Below, in pieces: positions 10,105 through 16,726 of a stretch of DNA of 64,000 bases. A model generated the notes under the pieces. The model made no database searches, was not told the DNA's origin, and was given only the letters and a program-made list of their open reading frames with translations. The stretch spans positions 1 through 64,000 of the forward strand of contig CAZWCX010000022.1 of assembly GCA_964632945.1 (NCBI GenBank). Direction: 5' to 3'. Source of the stretch: CAZWCX01 sp964632945. GTDB lineage: Bacteria > Planctomycetota > MHYJ01 > WSZJ01 > CAZWCX01. Positions within the stretch are counted from its first letter, which is position 1. The number at the start of each line of letters is the position of its first letter. The translations under genes and the position numbers were made by a program.

Positions 10105-11097
10105 CTACTTGCGGACTTCCTCCGGCGCGAGCAACCCCGCGCGCCCGGCCGCACCGGTGAGCGTGTCGAAGACCAGCGGGACCGCCAGGTCGGCGCGCGC
10201 GGCGCGGACCGCCTCCACCACGCGCGCCGCGCAGGCCGCCGCCGTCTCCTGGTGGAATCCGATGGAGACGTGCACGTCGGACCCGCTCTGTTGGGCGCGA
10301 CGGGCCGCGTCGCGGAGGTGCTCGATCATCTCCGCGGTCGTGACGTAGTCGGCGAGCGCCCCGGTATCGGGCATCTCCGCCAAGGCGCCGGCCGGGGTTT
10401 CCACGCGGAAGGGCTGGGTTGCGGGCGTGACTCCCGGCCACAGCGCCCGGATGCGATCGACCAGGGGGAGCCCGGCGACCTCATCGTGCCACGCCGTGGA
10501 TCCGGCCGATGCGTCCACGCGGAACCCTTCGGCGCGGATCGCCTCGAGCACGCCCGGCGAGGCCATCCAGCCCCCGGCCCGGAACGAGGCCGCGAGGGGG
10601 AAGCCGGCGGCCTCGAGGGTGTCCCGGGCGGCACGCACGATCGCGCGGATCTCCGCCACGTCGTATGCCGCAAGCTCCACGTCGTGTCCCAGGTCCCCAT
10701 CGTGGTTCGTGGGCGGGTACTTCGGCCCCCAGAAGGTCGGTCCGGGGCGGAACGTGACCCCCGCCCGGTCGACGAGGGACTTCCAGCAGTGAACGTGCAG
10801 CCCGAGCTCGTCCCCCTCGCGAACCGTCGAACGGATCCGTTCCGCGATCGCCCCGGCGTCCGCCCCCGGTCGCGTGAAGTAGGCGGCATTGAGGAACTGG
10901 GTCAGGGGAACGTCCGGGAGCGCGCGACGGAATTCGCGCATCGCCTCCAGATTTCGCTCGGCGAGATCGGTCCCCTCCCAGTCGACGCTGACCGCCACCA
11001 CTACCCGGGGCGATTTCGGCCCCGGTGCCGGCGGATCGGCCGAAGCCGGGACGAGGAGCGCGAACCAGACGGCGAGGAGGACGGCCTGGGAGCGCAT
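10105..11097 (-). CDS. Secreted polysaccharide deacetylase-like protein
   Basis: This 330-residue protein has a signal peptide (QAVLLAVWFALLVPASADP) and a NodB-like fold signature: an N-terminal strand ending in an acidic cluster (VVVAVSVDWEGTDL), GDELGLHVHCW, with paired histidines after a Gly-Leu, and SFRAGGWMAS. These correspond to the metal-binding Asp-His-His and the Arg motif of carbohydrate esterase family 4-like proteins. The C-terminal part has VSIGFHQETAA. The extra Trp and Cys residues near the His pair differ from classical deacetylases, so the substrate is uncertain. It lies downstream of the P-type ATPase on the same strand with a 158-bp gap, so it is probably a separate unit. 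Start chosen for the signal peptide. Confidence 0.7.
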   Translation of the reverse strand: MRSQAVLLAVWFALLVPASADPPAPGPKSPRVVVAVSVDWEGTDLAERNLEAMREFRRALPDVPLTQFLNAAYFTRPGADAGAIAERIRSTVREGDELGLHVHCWKSLVDRAGVTFRPGPTFWGPKYPPTNHDGDLGHDVELAAYDVAEIRAIVRAARDTLEAAGFPLAASFRAGGWMASPGVLEAIRAEGFRVDASAGSTAWHDEVAGLPLVDRIRALWPGVTPATQPFRVETPAGALAEMPDTGALADYVTTAEMIEHLRDAARRAQQSGSDVHVSIGFHQETAAACAARVVEAVRAARADLAVPLVFDTLTGAAGRAGLLAPEEVRK

Positions 11098-11255
11098 GGG
11101 GAAACTGCTCCTGTGCAGCGAATCATCCGGGTTCGACCGGCATGATACCCGTCCGGGGCGGGCGGGTCCGCGAAATTCGATCCCCGCCCGGTGGGGGCGG
11201 AGCGCCCGGCGACCCCAGCGCAGCCCGCCGGGGGAGGGATCCGTCGCCGGCACGT

Positions 11256-13307
11256 TCAAAGGACGACCCGGCGCAGGCGGCGACTGTTGTGTACGACGGT
11301 GGCGGATGACAGGGCCATGGCGATCGACGCCAGAGTGGGATGGAGCGTGATTCCCCACGGGTAGAGGAGCCCGGTCGCGAGCGGGATCATGAGCAGGTTG
11401 TAGAAGACCGCAAAGAAGAGATTTCCGCGGACGCTCTTCAGGGCCGCGCGGCTGAGGCGAAGGGCGGTGAGAACGCCGAACGGGTTGCCGCGCACCAGGG
11501 TGATGTCGGCGGAGGCGGTCGCCACTTCGAGGTCGCCGCGCGTCGCCAGTCCGAGTTCGTTGGGCATCCCGACCGCGATGCCGACGTCCGCCACCGCGAG
11601 TGCGAGGGCGTCGTTCATGCCGTCGCCGACCATGGCGACTTTGCGTCCGGCGGCCTGGAGTTCCCGGATCTTCTGTTCCTTCTCCATCGGGAGCACTTCC
11701 GCGATCACCTCGTCCACGCCGATCATGCGTCCCAGGGCCTGTGCGGACATCCGGTGGTCGCCGGTGAGGAGAACCACGTGAAGCCCTTCGGCGCGCAGGT
11801 TCCGGATCACTTCGGAGGCCCCGACGCGGACGATCTCGGCAAGGCCCAGCAGGCCGAGGTATCGGTCATCGACGGCGACGAGCACCGGGTTGAGCCCTTC
11901 GGCGGCGAGAGACGCGAGCTCCTCCGGGGGGGGGAGATTCCGGACCCCTCCTTCGGACAGGACCTCGCGCCGCCCGACCCGGATCTCCTGCGTTCCGGCG
12001 CGCGCGAGGATGCCGAGCCTGCGCAGCGGCCGGACCTCGTCGATCGGTCGCGGGGTGAGCCCCGCCACCGTGGCGCGATCGAGGATGGCCACGGCGAGCG
12101 GGTGGTCGCACTTCTGTTCCGCGTCGAGGGCCGCCTGCAGGAGTTCCTGGGCGCTCACGCCCGCGGCGGGGGCGATGTGGTGGACGGCGGGCACCCCGCA
12201 CGTGAGCGTTCCGGCCTTGTCGAAGACCACGGTGTCGATCCGTTCCAAGGTCTCGAGCGAGCGGGGATCCTGCACCAGGATTCCCTCGGAGGCGCCGAGG
12301 CCGGTGGCGATCGACATGGCCAGGGGTGTGGCGAGCCCGAGGGCGCAGGGGCAGGAAACGATGAGAACGGCGACGAAGTTGGACATGGCGAGTACCGGGG
12401 AGCGGTCGTCGCCGAAGACGAGCCACGCGAGTGCGGTGACCAGGGCGAGCAGGATGGCGGCGCGCACGACCCAGCCGGCGACGCGATCGACGAGCCGCTG
12501 CACCGGGGAGCGAGCCCCATGCGCCTGGCCGACCAGTTCCACCGACTGGTAGAGCATGGTTTCGGTCCCGACCCGGCACACCTCCATGATCGCGCGGCCG
12601 CCGGCGACCAGCGTGCCCTCGAACAGGGGGTGACCGCGCGACTTCTGCGCGGGGTGATCGTCGCCGTTGAGCATCGATTCGTCGATCGACGCCTCGCCGT
12701 CTTCGAGGATTCCGTCGGCCGGGATGCGGTCGCCGTTTTCGAGGAGGACGCGATCGCCGGGGGCGAGCCGCTGGGTGGGGACGGTCTCGGTTCCGCCGTC
12801 GGGACGTCGGCGGCACGCGACGCGGGGACGCAGGTCGAGCAGGCTGCGCATGGAATCCCGGGCGTGGGCCAGGGCCCGCTGCTCGAGCAGTTGGCCGACC
12901 AGGACCACCGCGAGGATGACGGCGGAGGTCTCGAGGTAGAGGAGGGGTTCCTGTCCGAGGGGGACGAGCCAGTGGGGAACGAAGAGCGTCAGGATGCTGC
13001 CCGCGTAGGCTGCCGTCGTTCCCAAGGCGATGAGCGTGTTCATGTCGGCGCGCCGCGCGCGCGCCGCCTCGATCATGCCACGATAGAACGGGAGGCCGCA
13101 CCAGACCTGGGTGAAGGTGCCGAGCACGAGGAGGACGCCTGCGTTGGGCCAGGCCCGGGACAGGACGAAGAGGACGATCGCCAGGATGGAGGCCACGGTC
13201 GCGCGGGCGCGCGTCGCGGCGATTTTCCTCTCGGCGTCAATTTCCCCGGCGATCGGGGGACGGGGCAGCGCATCGGCTTCGGTTTCCACGTCGACGACGG
13301 CCCGCAT
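11256..13307 (-). CDS. Copper-type P1B ATPase with altered catalytic motifs
   Basis: The product has 683 residues and eight expected membrane helices. Features of Cu(I)-type pumps are SCPCALGLATPLAM (CPC at 319-321), YN in helix 7 (FAVFYNLLMIPLATG) and MALSS in helix 8. The phosphorylated Asp is D363, the HP motif is CDHPLA, and TGD plus GDGMNDA are present. It departs from the family at key positions: the actuator motif TGE is NGD (214-216, SMLNGDDHPA), the phosphorylation motif DKTGT is DKAGT (A365), and the Pro of NDAP is Leu. There is no N-terminal HMA domain. The ATG at 13307, with GGGAG upstream, is preferred over the one at 13400. It could be a slow or regulatory transporter or a decaying gene; no chaperone or CsoR-type regulator lies beside it. 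Confidence 0.9.
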   Translation of the reverse strand: MRAVVDVETEADALPRPPIAGEIDAERKIAATRARATVASILAIVLFVLSRAWPNAGVLLVLGTFTQVWCGLPFYRGMIEAARARRADMNTLIALGTTAAYAGSILTLFVPHWLVPLGQEPLLYLETSAVILAVVLVGQLLEQRALAHARDSMRSLLDLRPRVACRRRPDGGTETVPTQRLAPGDRVLLENGDRIPADGILEDGEASIDESMLNGDDHPAQKSRGHPLFEGTLVAGGRAIMEVCRVGTETMLYQSVELVGQAHGARSPVQRLVDRVAGWVVRAAILLALVTALAWLVFGDDRSPVLAMSNFVAVLIVSCPCALGLATPLAMSIATGLGASEGILVQDPRSLETLERIDTVVFDKAGTLTCGVPAVHHIAPAAGVSAQELLQAALDAEQKCDHPLAVAILDRATVAGLTPRPIDEVRPLRRLGILARAGTQEIRVGRREVLSEGGVRNLPPPEELASLAAEGLNPVLVAVDDRYLGLLGLAEIVRVGASEVIRNLRAEGLHVVLLTGDHRMSAQALGRMIGVDEVIAEVLPMEKEQKIRELQAAGRKVAMVGDGMNDALALAVADVGIAVGMPNELGLATRGDLEVATASADITLVRGNPFGVLTALRLSRAALKSVRGNLFFAVFYNLLMIPLATGLLYPWGITLHPTLASIAMALSSATVVHNSRRLRRVVL

Positions 13308-13371
13308 GCGTCCGCTCCCGGAATCGGCCCTGCGCCCGCTCCACCCTCCGGGCTCCGAGGATCCCCTCGAC

Positions 13372-13400
13372 ACCTTACCACCGCCTCCCGCAGGCGTCAA
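13372..13400 (-). promoter_or_regulatory. Predicted promoter of the P1B ATPase gene
   Basis: On the minus strand TTGACG (13395-13400) and TAAGGT (13372-13377) are spaced 17 bp, about 65 nt from the ATG at 13307. This supports the shorter start, since the alternative ATG at 13400 would lie inside the promoter. Confidence 0.45.
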
Positions 13401-13414
13401 CGCGTCCGGCGGGC

Positions 13415-13444
13415 TTGACCCGGCCGTTGCCCGGCGGGTATGCT
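13415..13444 (+). promoter_or_regulatory. Predicted promoter of the leader ORF and RbfA-like gene
   Basis: TTGACC (13415-13420) and TATGCT (13439-13444) are separated by 18 bp. Transcription would start near 13451 and give a leader of about 120 nt containing a 12-codon ORF and a hairpin before the RbfA-like start. It is divergent from the ATPase promoter next to it. Confidence 0.55.
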
Positions 13445-13480
13445 GTGGTTCTCTACACCGTCGTCGAAAGGAGGCGCCCC

Positions 13481-13519
13481 ATGTCGGCAGATTCCCCGCT
13501 TCACCAGGACCGTGCCTGA
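13481..13519 (+). CDS. Short upstream ORF, possible 12-residue leader peptide
   Basis: The ORF reads MSADSPLHQDRA and stops with TGA. It has one of the best ribosome-binding sites in the window, AAAGGAGG seven bases before its ATG, and sits between a strong promoter and the RbfA-like gene. It is not in frame with that gene. The peptide has no run of a single amino acid, so classical amino-acid attenuation is not suggested. It could be a translated regulatory leader, or the remnant of a lost gene start. Confidence 0.35.
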   Translation: MSADSPLHQDRA

Positions 13520-13534
13520 CGGCCCTCCGGGCCG
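13520..13534 (+). promoter_or_regulatory. Hairpin immediately after the leader ORF
   Basis: CGGCCC-TCC-GGGCCG is a perfect 6-bp GC stem with a 3-nt loop that begins on the base after the leader ORF stop. A ribosome terminating there would melt it. It has no following U-tract and lies 38 nt before the RbfA-like start. Confidence 0.35.
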
Positions 13535-13572
13535 CCAGGCGAAGGAATCCGAAGTTTCAGCCTGGAGTGGCC

Positions 13573-13911
13573 ATGAGTCACCGCAACAACCGGATGTCCG
13601 GCCTGCGTCCCCTTCGCCTGCAGGCGGAGATGCTCGACGCGTGTCGGGCCTACATCCTGCCCTCGATCGACGATCCGGTGGTATCGACGCTCGACGTGTC
13701 TCACGTCGAATTGTCGGACGACCTGTGCAACGTGACCTTCGTCCTCATGCCCGGGCCGGCCGGCACGCAGGCGACGCCCCAGGAGGTCAAATCCGCGCTG
13801 GAGCGGGTGGCCCCCTATGCGCGCAAGCTGCTGGGCGAATCGGTGCCGATGAAACGACTGCCGATCGTGCGCATGGCGTACCTGCCGATCCGGATCGAGC
13901 GCCGCGATTGA
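13573..13911 (+). CDS. rbfA: RbfA-like ribosome-binding factor
   Basis: The 112-residue product looks like a small KH-type RbfA protein that would assist 30S subunit maturation by binding near the 5' end of 16S rRNA. Family-like segments are the beta strand DPVVSTLDVSHVELSDDL followed by CNVTFVLM, then a helix and LPIVRMAYLPIRI near the end, where RbfA has its RxxPEL-like strand. The distinctive C-terminal Pro-rich ending is short and basic. rbfA usually sits beside infB or truB; here it is alone, with its own promoter and leader. GGAG lies 6 nt from the ATG. A stand-alone RbfA paralogue is possible. Confidence 0.7.
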   Translation: MSHRNNRMSGLRPLRLQAEMLDACRAYILPSIDDPVVSTLDVSHVELSDDLCNVTFVLMPGPAGTQATPQEVKSALERVAPYARKLLGESVPMKRLPIVRMAYLPIRIERRD

Positions 13912-13919
13912 GCCGGGGA

Positions 13920-13974
13920 GGCCCCGGGGGGCGGTTCCGCGGCCCCCGGGGCCCCTCGGGCCTGTCCGGCCCGA
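13920..13974. terminator. Two GC-rich hairpins between convergent genes
   Basis: Hairpin one has perfect 11-bp arms, GGCCCCGGGGG (13920-13930) and its complement (13943-13953), around a 12-nt loop that can itself fold. Hairpin two has arms TCGGGCC (13956-13962) and GGCCCGA (13968-13974). They start 8 bp after the RbfA-like stop and precede the end of the convergent CPBP gene. Neither has a U-tract, so the termination role is inferred from position. Confidence 0.5.
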
Positions 13975-14011
13975 TCCCGGCGCGGCCCGGGGGACCGGTG
14001 CGCCCGCGCCG

Positions 14012-14617
14012 TCAGGCCGGCGGCCGACCGAGCAACCAGCCCGTGCGGCGTTGGACCGCGAACCAGGCGAACCCGGCGGCGTCGTGCGCGGCGTGGGCGG
14101 CCATGGTGACCGCCAGCGATCCCGAAGCGACGTACGCGATGCCCAGCAGCGCGCCCTCCCACACCGCCCAGACCGCGAACGGCCACAACTTCCGCTCCCG
14201 TGCCGCATGCAGGGCTCCGAAGGCGAGGGCGGAACCGCCGATCGCGATCGCGGGCGGCGCCCCCGCCACGGTCATCAGCCCCTGGAGCAGGACGCCACGG
14301 AAAATCGGTTCCTCACCGAGACCGGCGAGGAGGGCGCCCGCGGCGATCTCCCGGGGCCGCTGCGGGCGAAAGTGCTCCACGAGCGCGCGGTACCGGGCCA
14401 GGTATCGCTCCCGGAAGGCGAGCAAAAGGAGTCCGTGGAGGAGGGCGTCGCTCGCGCCGATCGCCGCGACGACGATCGCGATCTGTGCGATGCGCACGCG
14501 GTCGATCCCGAGGTCCCACCGGAGATCGAACGCCTCCCGGGCCGCCCATGCGCCGACGGCGAAGGCGGCGAGCAGGAGAAGCGATGCCCCGGCGCGATTC
14601 TTGATCGTGAAGAGCAC
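14012..14617 (-). CDS. CPBP-family intramembrane metalloprotease
   Basis: This is a 201-residue multi-pass membrane protein of the type II CAAX protease/bacteriocin-processing family. The three conserved motifs are visible: GLGEEPIFRGVLLQG (EExxxR), FGALHAARE with the second-motif His, and MAAHAAHDAAGF with the third. Two Glu and two His residues form the presumed metal site. The GTG start at 14617 is 2 bp from the stop of the upstream SDR gene, with GGAG overlapping that stop region, so translation of the pair is coupled. Physiological substrates of such bacterial proteins are generally unknown; roles in immunity peptide or signalling protein cleavage have been described. Confidence 0.85.
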   Translation of the reverse strand: MLFTIKNRAGASLLLLAAFAVGAWAAREAFDLRWDLGIDRVRIAQIAIVVAAIGASDALLHGLLLLAFRERYLARYRALVEHFRPQRPREIAAGALLAGLGEEPIFRGVLLQGLMTVAGAPPAIAIGGSALAFGALHAARERKLWPFAVWAVWEGALLGIAYVASGSLAVTMAAHAAHDAAGFAWFAVQRRTGWLLGRPPA

Positions 14618-14619
14618 GG

Positions 14620-15903
14620 CTACTCCGCCATCGCCATCATGACCAGGGTGGCCGCGATCAGGGGGATGTTCTTCGTCAGCGGCCCGAACGGGTGCAGCCA
14701 GAATGCGGGCGCGCCCGCCGACAGGAGCGCCATGAAGCCGAGCATGAGGACGATCTGCGTCGCGCCCATCCAGCGGACCCGCCAGCCTACGGCCGTGGCC
14801 AGTCCAAGGGCGACCTCCAGGGCGCAAGTGGCGTACAGGAGGGGCGCCGCGACCGGACCCTCGACTCCGACCGCGGCCATCAGGTCCAGGCTCTTGTCGA
14901 GGGGATAGAGGAAGGCGGAGACCAGGCCGGTGGCGAGCCAGATGAAGGCGATCGAAACCCGCAGCGGAACCGCGAGCGGGGACAGCCGCGCGTACCAGAG
15001 GGCTTCCGGCGTGCGCGGGCGCCGGGCGATGCCGAGCGAAAGGGGGAGCGGGGCACGGCCGAAGGCACGCACGAAGGCGCCGTTGTCCCCGTGATTTCCG
15101 CGCCGGAGCATCCCCAATTCTTCCGACGTGATCGGTCCCCGGCCGCCGAGGCGATCGGTCGTCCAGGCCACGCACGCCATGACGGGCCAGGGGAGGTGCA
15201 CCGTGCGCGCGCGCGACTTTCCCTGCCAGCGTGCGAGCGTGTCCAGGAGCGCATTGAAGGTCACCACCTCCCCGCCCCCCAGGTCGTAGACCCCGTTCGG
15301 CAGGTCGGGCCGCTCCACCGCGTCGGCCACCGCGCCGGCGACATCGTCCACGTGTACCGGCTGCACGCGGTACTCTCCATCTCCCGGCACGGGCGTCACC
15401 GGAAGGGCGGCGAGCGAGAGGAAAAAAGCCATCGACTGGTCCCCGGGACCGTACACGAACGAGGGCCGCAGGACGACCCAGGGCGCGCCGAGGGCGGCCA
15501 GTCGCTCGTCTGCGGCCCGCTTGCTCCGGTGGTAGCGGCTCTCCGCGCCGGCATCGGCGCCCATGGCGCTGATCTGCACGATCCGGCGCACGCCCGCGTG
15601 CGCCGCGGCTTCAAACAGCGCGATCGGGGCGTCCCGATGCACTTCATCGAACGTGGCTCCCGGCCGCTCCCGGATGATCCCCGCGGCGTTGACCACCGCG
15701 TCGTGTCCCGGCACCTCGTCGCGCCACTCCGCCGGGCGGGAAAACTCGCCGGTGAGGACGCGCACCCCGGGCAGCGACATCCCGGCCAGCCTTCGCGCGC
15801 CCGAACCGCGGGCAAGGCAGGTCACTTCATGGCCTCGCGCGATCAGCGCCTGCAGGACATGGCCGCCGATAAAGCCGGTGGCGCCGGCGAGGAACACGCG
15901 CAT
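14620..15903 (-). CDS. NDUFA9-like SDR epimerase with C-terminal DoxX-like domain
   Basis: The product has 427 residues. Residues 1 to about 280 are an atypical short-chain dehydrogenase fold: the NAD(P)-binding GATGFIGGHV at the N-terminus, NAAGIIRE and a YHRSK active-site-like motif, as in the complex I NDUFA9/YcfH-related group. The last 130 residues are four hydrophobic helices (FIWLATGLVSAFLYPL, then ALEVALGLATAVG, and others) resembling DoxX-like membrane domains. This fusion is found in several phyla; a role in quinone or lipid redox chemistry at the membrane is plausible but unproven. It is the first gene of an operon with the CPBP protease. Its promoter is clear at 15940-15969. Confidence 0.88.
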   Translation of the reverse strand: MRVFLAGATGFIGGHVLQALIARGHEVTCLARGSGARRLAGMSLPGVRVLTGEFSRPAEWRDEVPGHDAVVNAAGIIRERPGATFDEVHRDAPIALFEAAAHAGVRRIVQISAMGADAGAESRYHRSKRAADERLAALGAPWVVLRPSFVYGPGDQSMAFFLSLAALPVTPVPGDGEYRVQPVHVDDVAGAVADAVERPDLPNGVYDLGGGEVVTFNALLDTLARWQGKSRARTVHLPWPVMACVAWTTDRLGGRGPITSEELGMLRRGNHGDNGAFVRAFGRAPLPLSLGIARRPRTPEALWYARLSPLAVPLRVSIAFIWLATGLVSAFLYPLDKSLDLMAAVGVEGPVAAPLLYATCALEVALGLATAVGWRVRWMGATQIVLMLGFMALLSAGAPAFWLHPFGPLTKNIPLIAATLVMMAMAE

Positions 15904-15939
15904 GGGGCGATCCGATTCGCGGGAGCAGGAACGGCACGG

Positions 15940-15969
15940 AGTATAGGTCGCCCCCCGCGCGCGCGTCAA
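15940..15969 (-). promoter_or_regulatory. Predicted promoter of the SDR/DoxX - CPBP operon
   Basis: On the minus strand TTGACG (15964-15969) and TATACT (15940-15945) are spaced 18 bp, a near-consensus vegetative promoter 37 nt from the ATG. Confidence 0.6.
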
Positions 15970-15990
15970 TCGGGGTCGCCGCGTGCGGGA

Positions 15991-16019
15991 TTGTCGGCGC
16001 GACCGGGCCGTGGTACCCT
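15991..16019 (+). promoter_or_regulatory. Predicted promoter of the methyltransferase gene
   Basis: TTGTCG (15991-15996) and TACCCT (16014-16019) are spaced 17 bp. Transcription would start at about 16026, next to the ATG at 16027, so the mRNA may be leaderless; no ribosome-binding site is seen. Confidence 0.35.
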
Positions 16020-16026
16020 TCGACCC

Positions 16027-16704
16027 ATGCCAGAGCCGGATCTCCCGCGGACCTGTCCCCTGTGCGCAGCCACGGAGGCGCGTCGATTCCATCACGATCG
16101 GATGCGCTCGTACTTGCGCTGCCCCCGCTGCCTTCTCACCTTCGTTCCTCCCGAGGAGCACCTCGATCCCGCCGTCGAGCGAAGACGATACGACCTCCAC
16201 GAAAACGACCCGCAGGACGAGAGGTACCGGGCGCACCTGCGGCGCCTTCTCGATCCGCTTGCGGCGCGCCTCCCGCCGGCGGCGCGCGGACTGGACTACG
16301 GTTCGGGCCCCGGTCCCACGCTGCACCGGATGTTCGAGGAGTGCGGGCATCCGATGGCGATCTGGGATCCGTTCTACGCGCCCGACCCGGCGCCGTTGGA
16401 GCGGGTCTACGACTTCGTGACCTGCACCGAGACGGCGGAGCACTTCCGCCGTCCGGCGGAGGAGTTCGCCCGCCTGCACTCGTTGCTGGCGCCCGGCGGC
16501 TGGCTCGGGCTGATGACCGAGCGGCTGGAAGAAGACTCCCTTTTCCCCGGCTGGTACTACGCCCGGGAGGACACGCACGTCTGCTTCTATCGCGAGGAAA
16601 CGCTGCGCTGGATCGCGAACCGGCATGGCTGGACGATCGACCTGCCCGGCCGGGGCGTTGCGCTCTTTCAGCGCGCCCGGGATCCGGGCGGATCCGGTCC
16701 GTGA
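16027..16704 (+). CDS. Class I SAM-dependent methyltransferase with N-terminal zinc-binding motif
   Basis: The product has 225 residues. The N-terminus has two Cys pairs (CPLCAA and CPRCLL, about 25 residues apart) that should bind zinc, as in many SAM methyltransferases of the Methyltransf_23 group. The SAM-binding loop is GLDYGSGPGPT near residue 88, followed by YDFVTCTETAEHF and LLAPGGWLGLMTE. The C-terminal segment DTHVCFYREETLRWI is typical of this group. It is a single-gene unit facing away from the SDR operon. Substrate is unknown; related proteins act on sugars or natural products. Confidence 0.9.
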   Translation: MPEPDLPRTCPLCAATEARRFHHDRMRSYLRCPRCLLTFVPPEEHLDPAVERRRYDLHENDPQDERYRAHLRRLLDPLAARLPPAARGLDYGSGPGPTLHRMFEECGHPMAIWDPFYAPDPAPLERVYDFVTCTETAEHFRRPAEEFARLHSLLAPGGWLGLMTERLEEDSLFPGWYYAREDTHVCFYREETLRWIANRHGWTIDLPGRGVALFQRARDPGGSGP

Positions 16705-16726
16705 AGGCGTCCTCACGCGTCCGGCG

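Noticed and set aside
11340..13418. Plus-strand ORF of 692 codons opposite the P-type ATPase.
   Set aside because: Composition is dominated by Glu, Gly and Arg as expected for an antisense frame; the ATPase has all family landmarks.
13519..13573. TGA of the 12-codon leader ORF as a possible selenocysteine codon.
   Set aside because: The hairpin begins directly after the TGA with a TCC loop and no G at the loop start; no domain continues beyond it.
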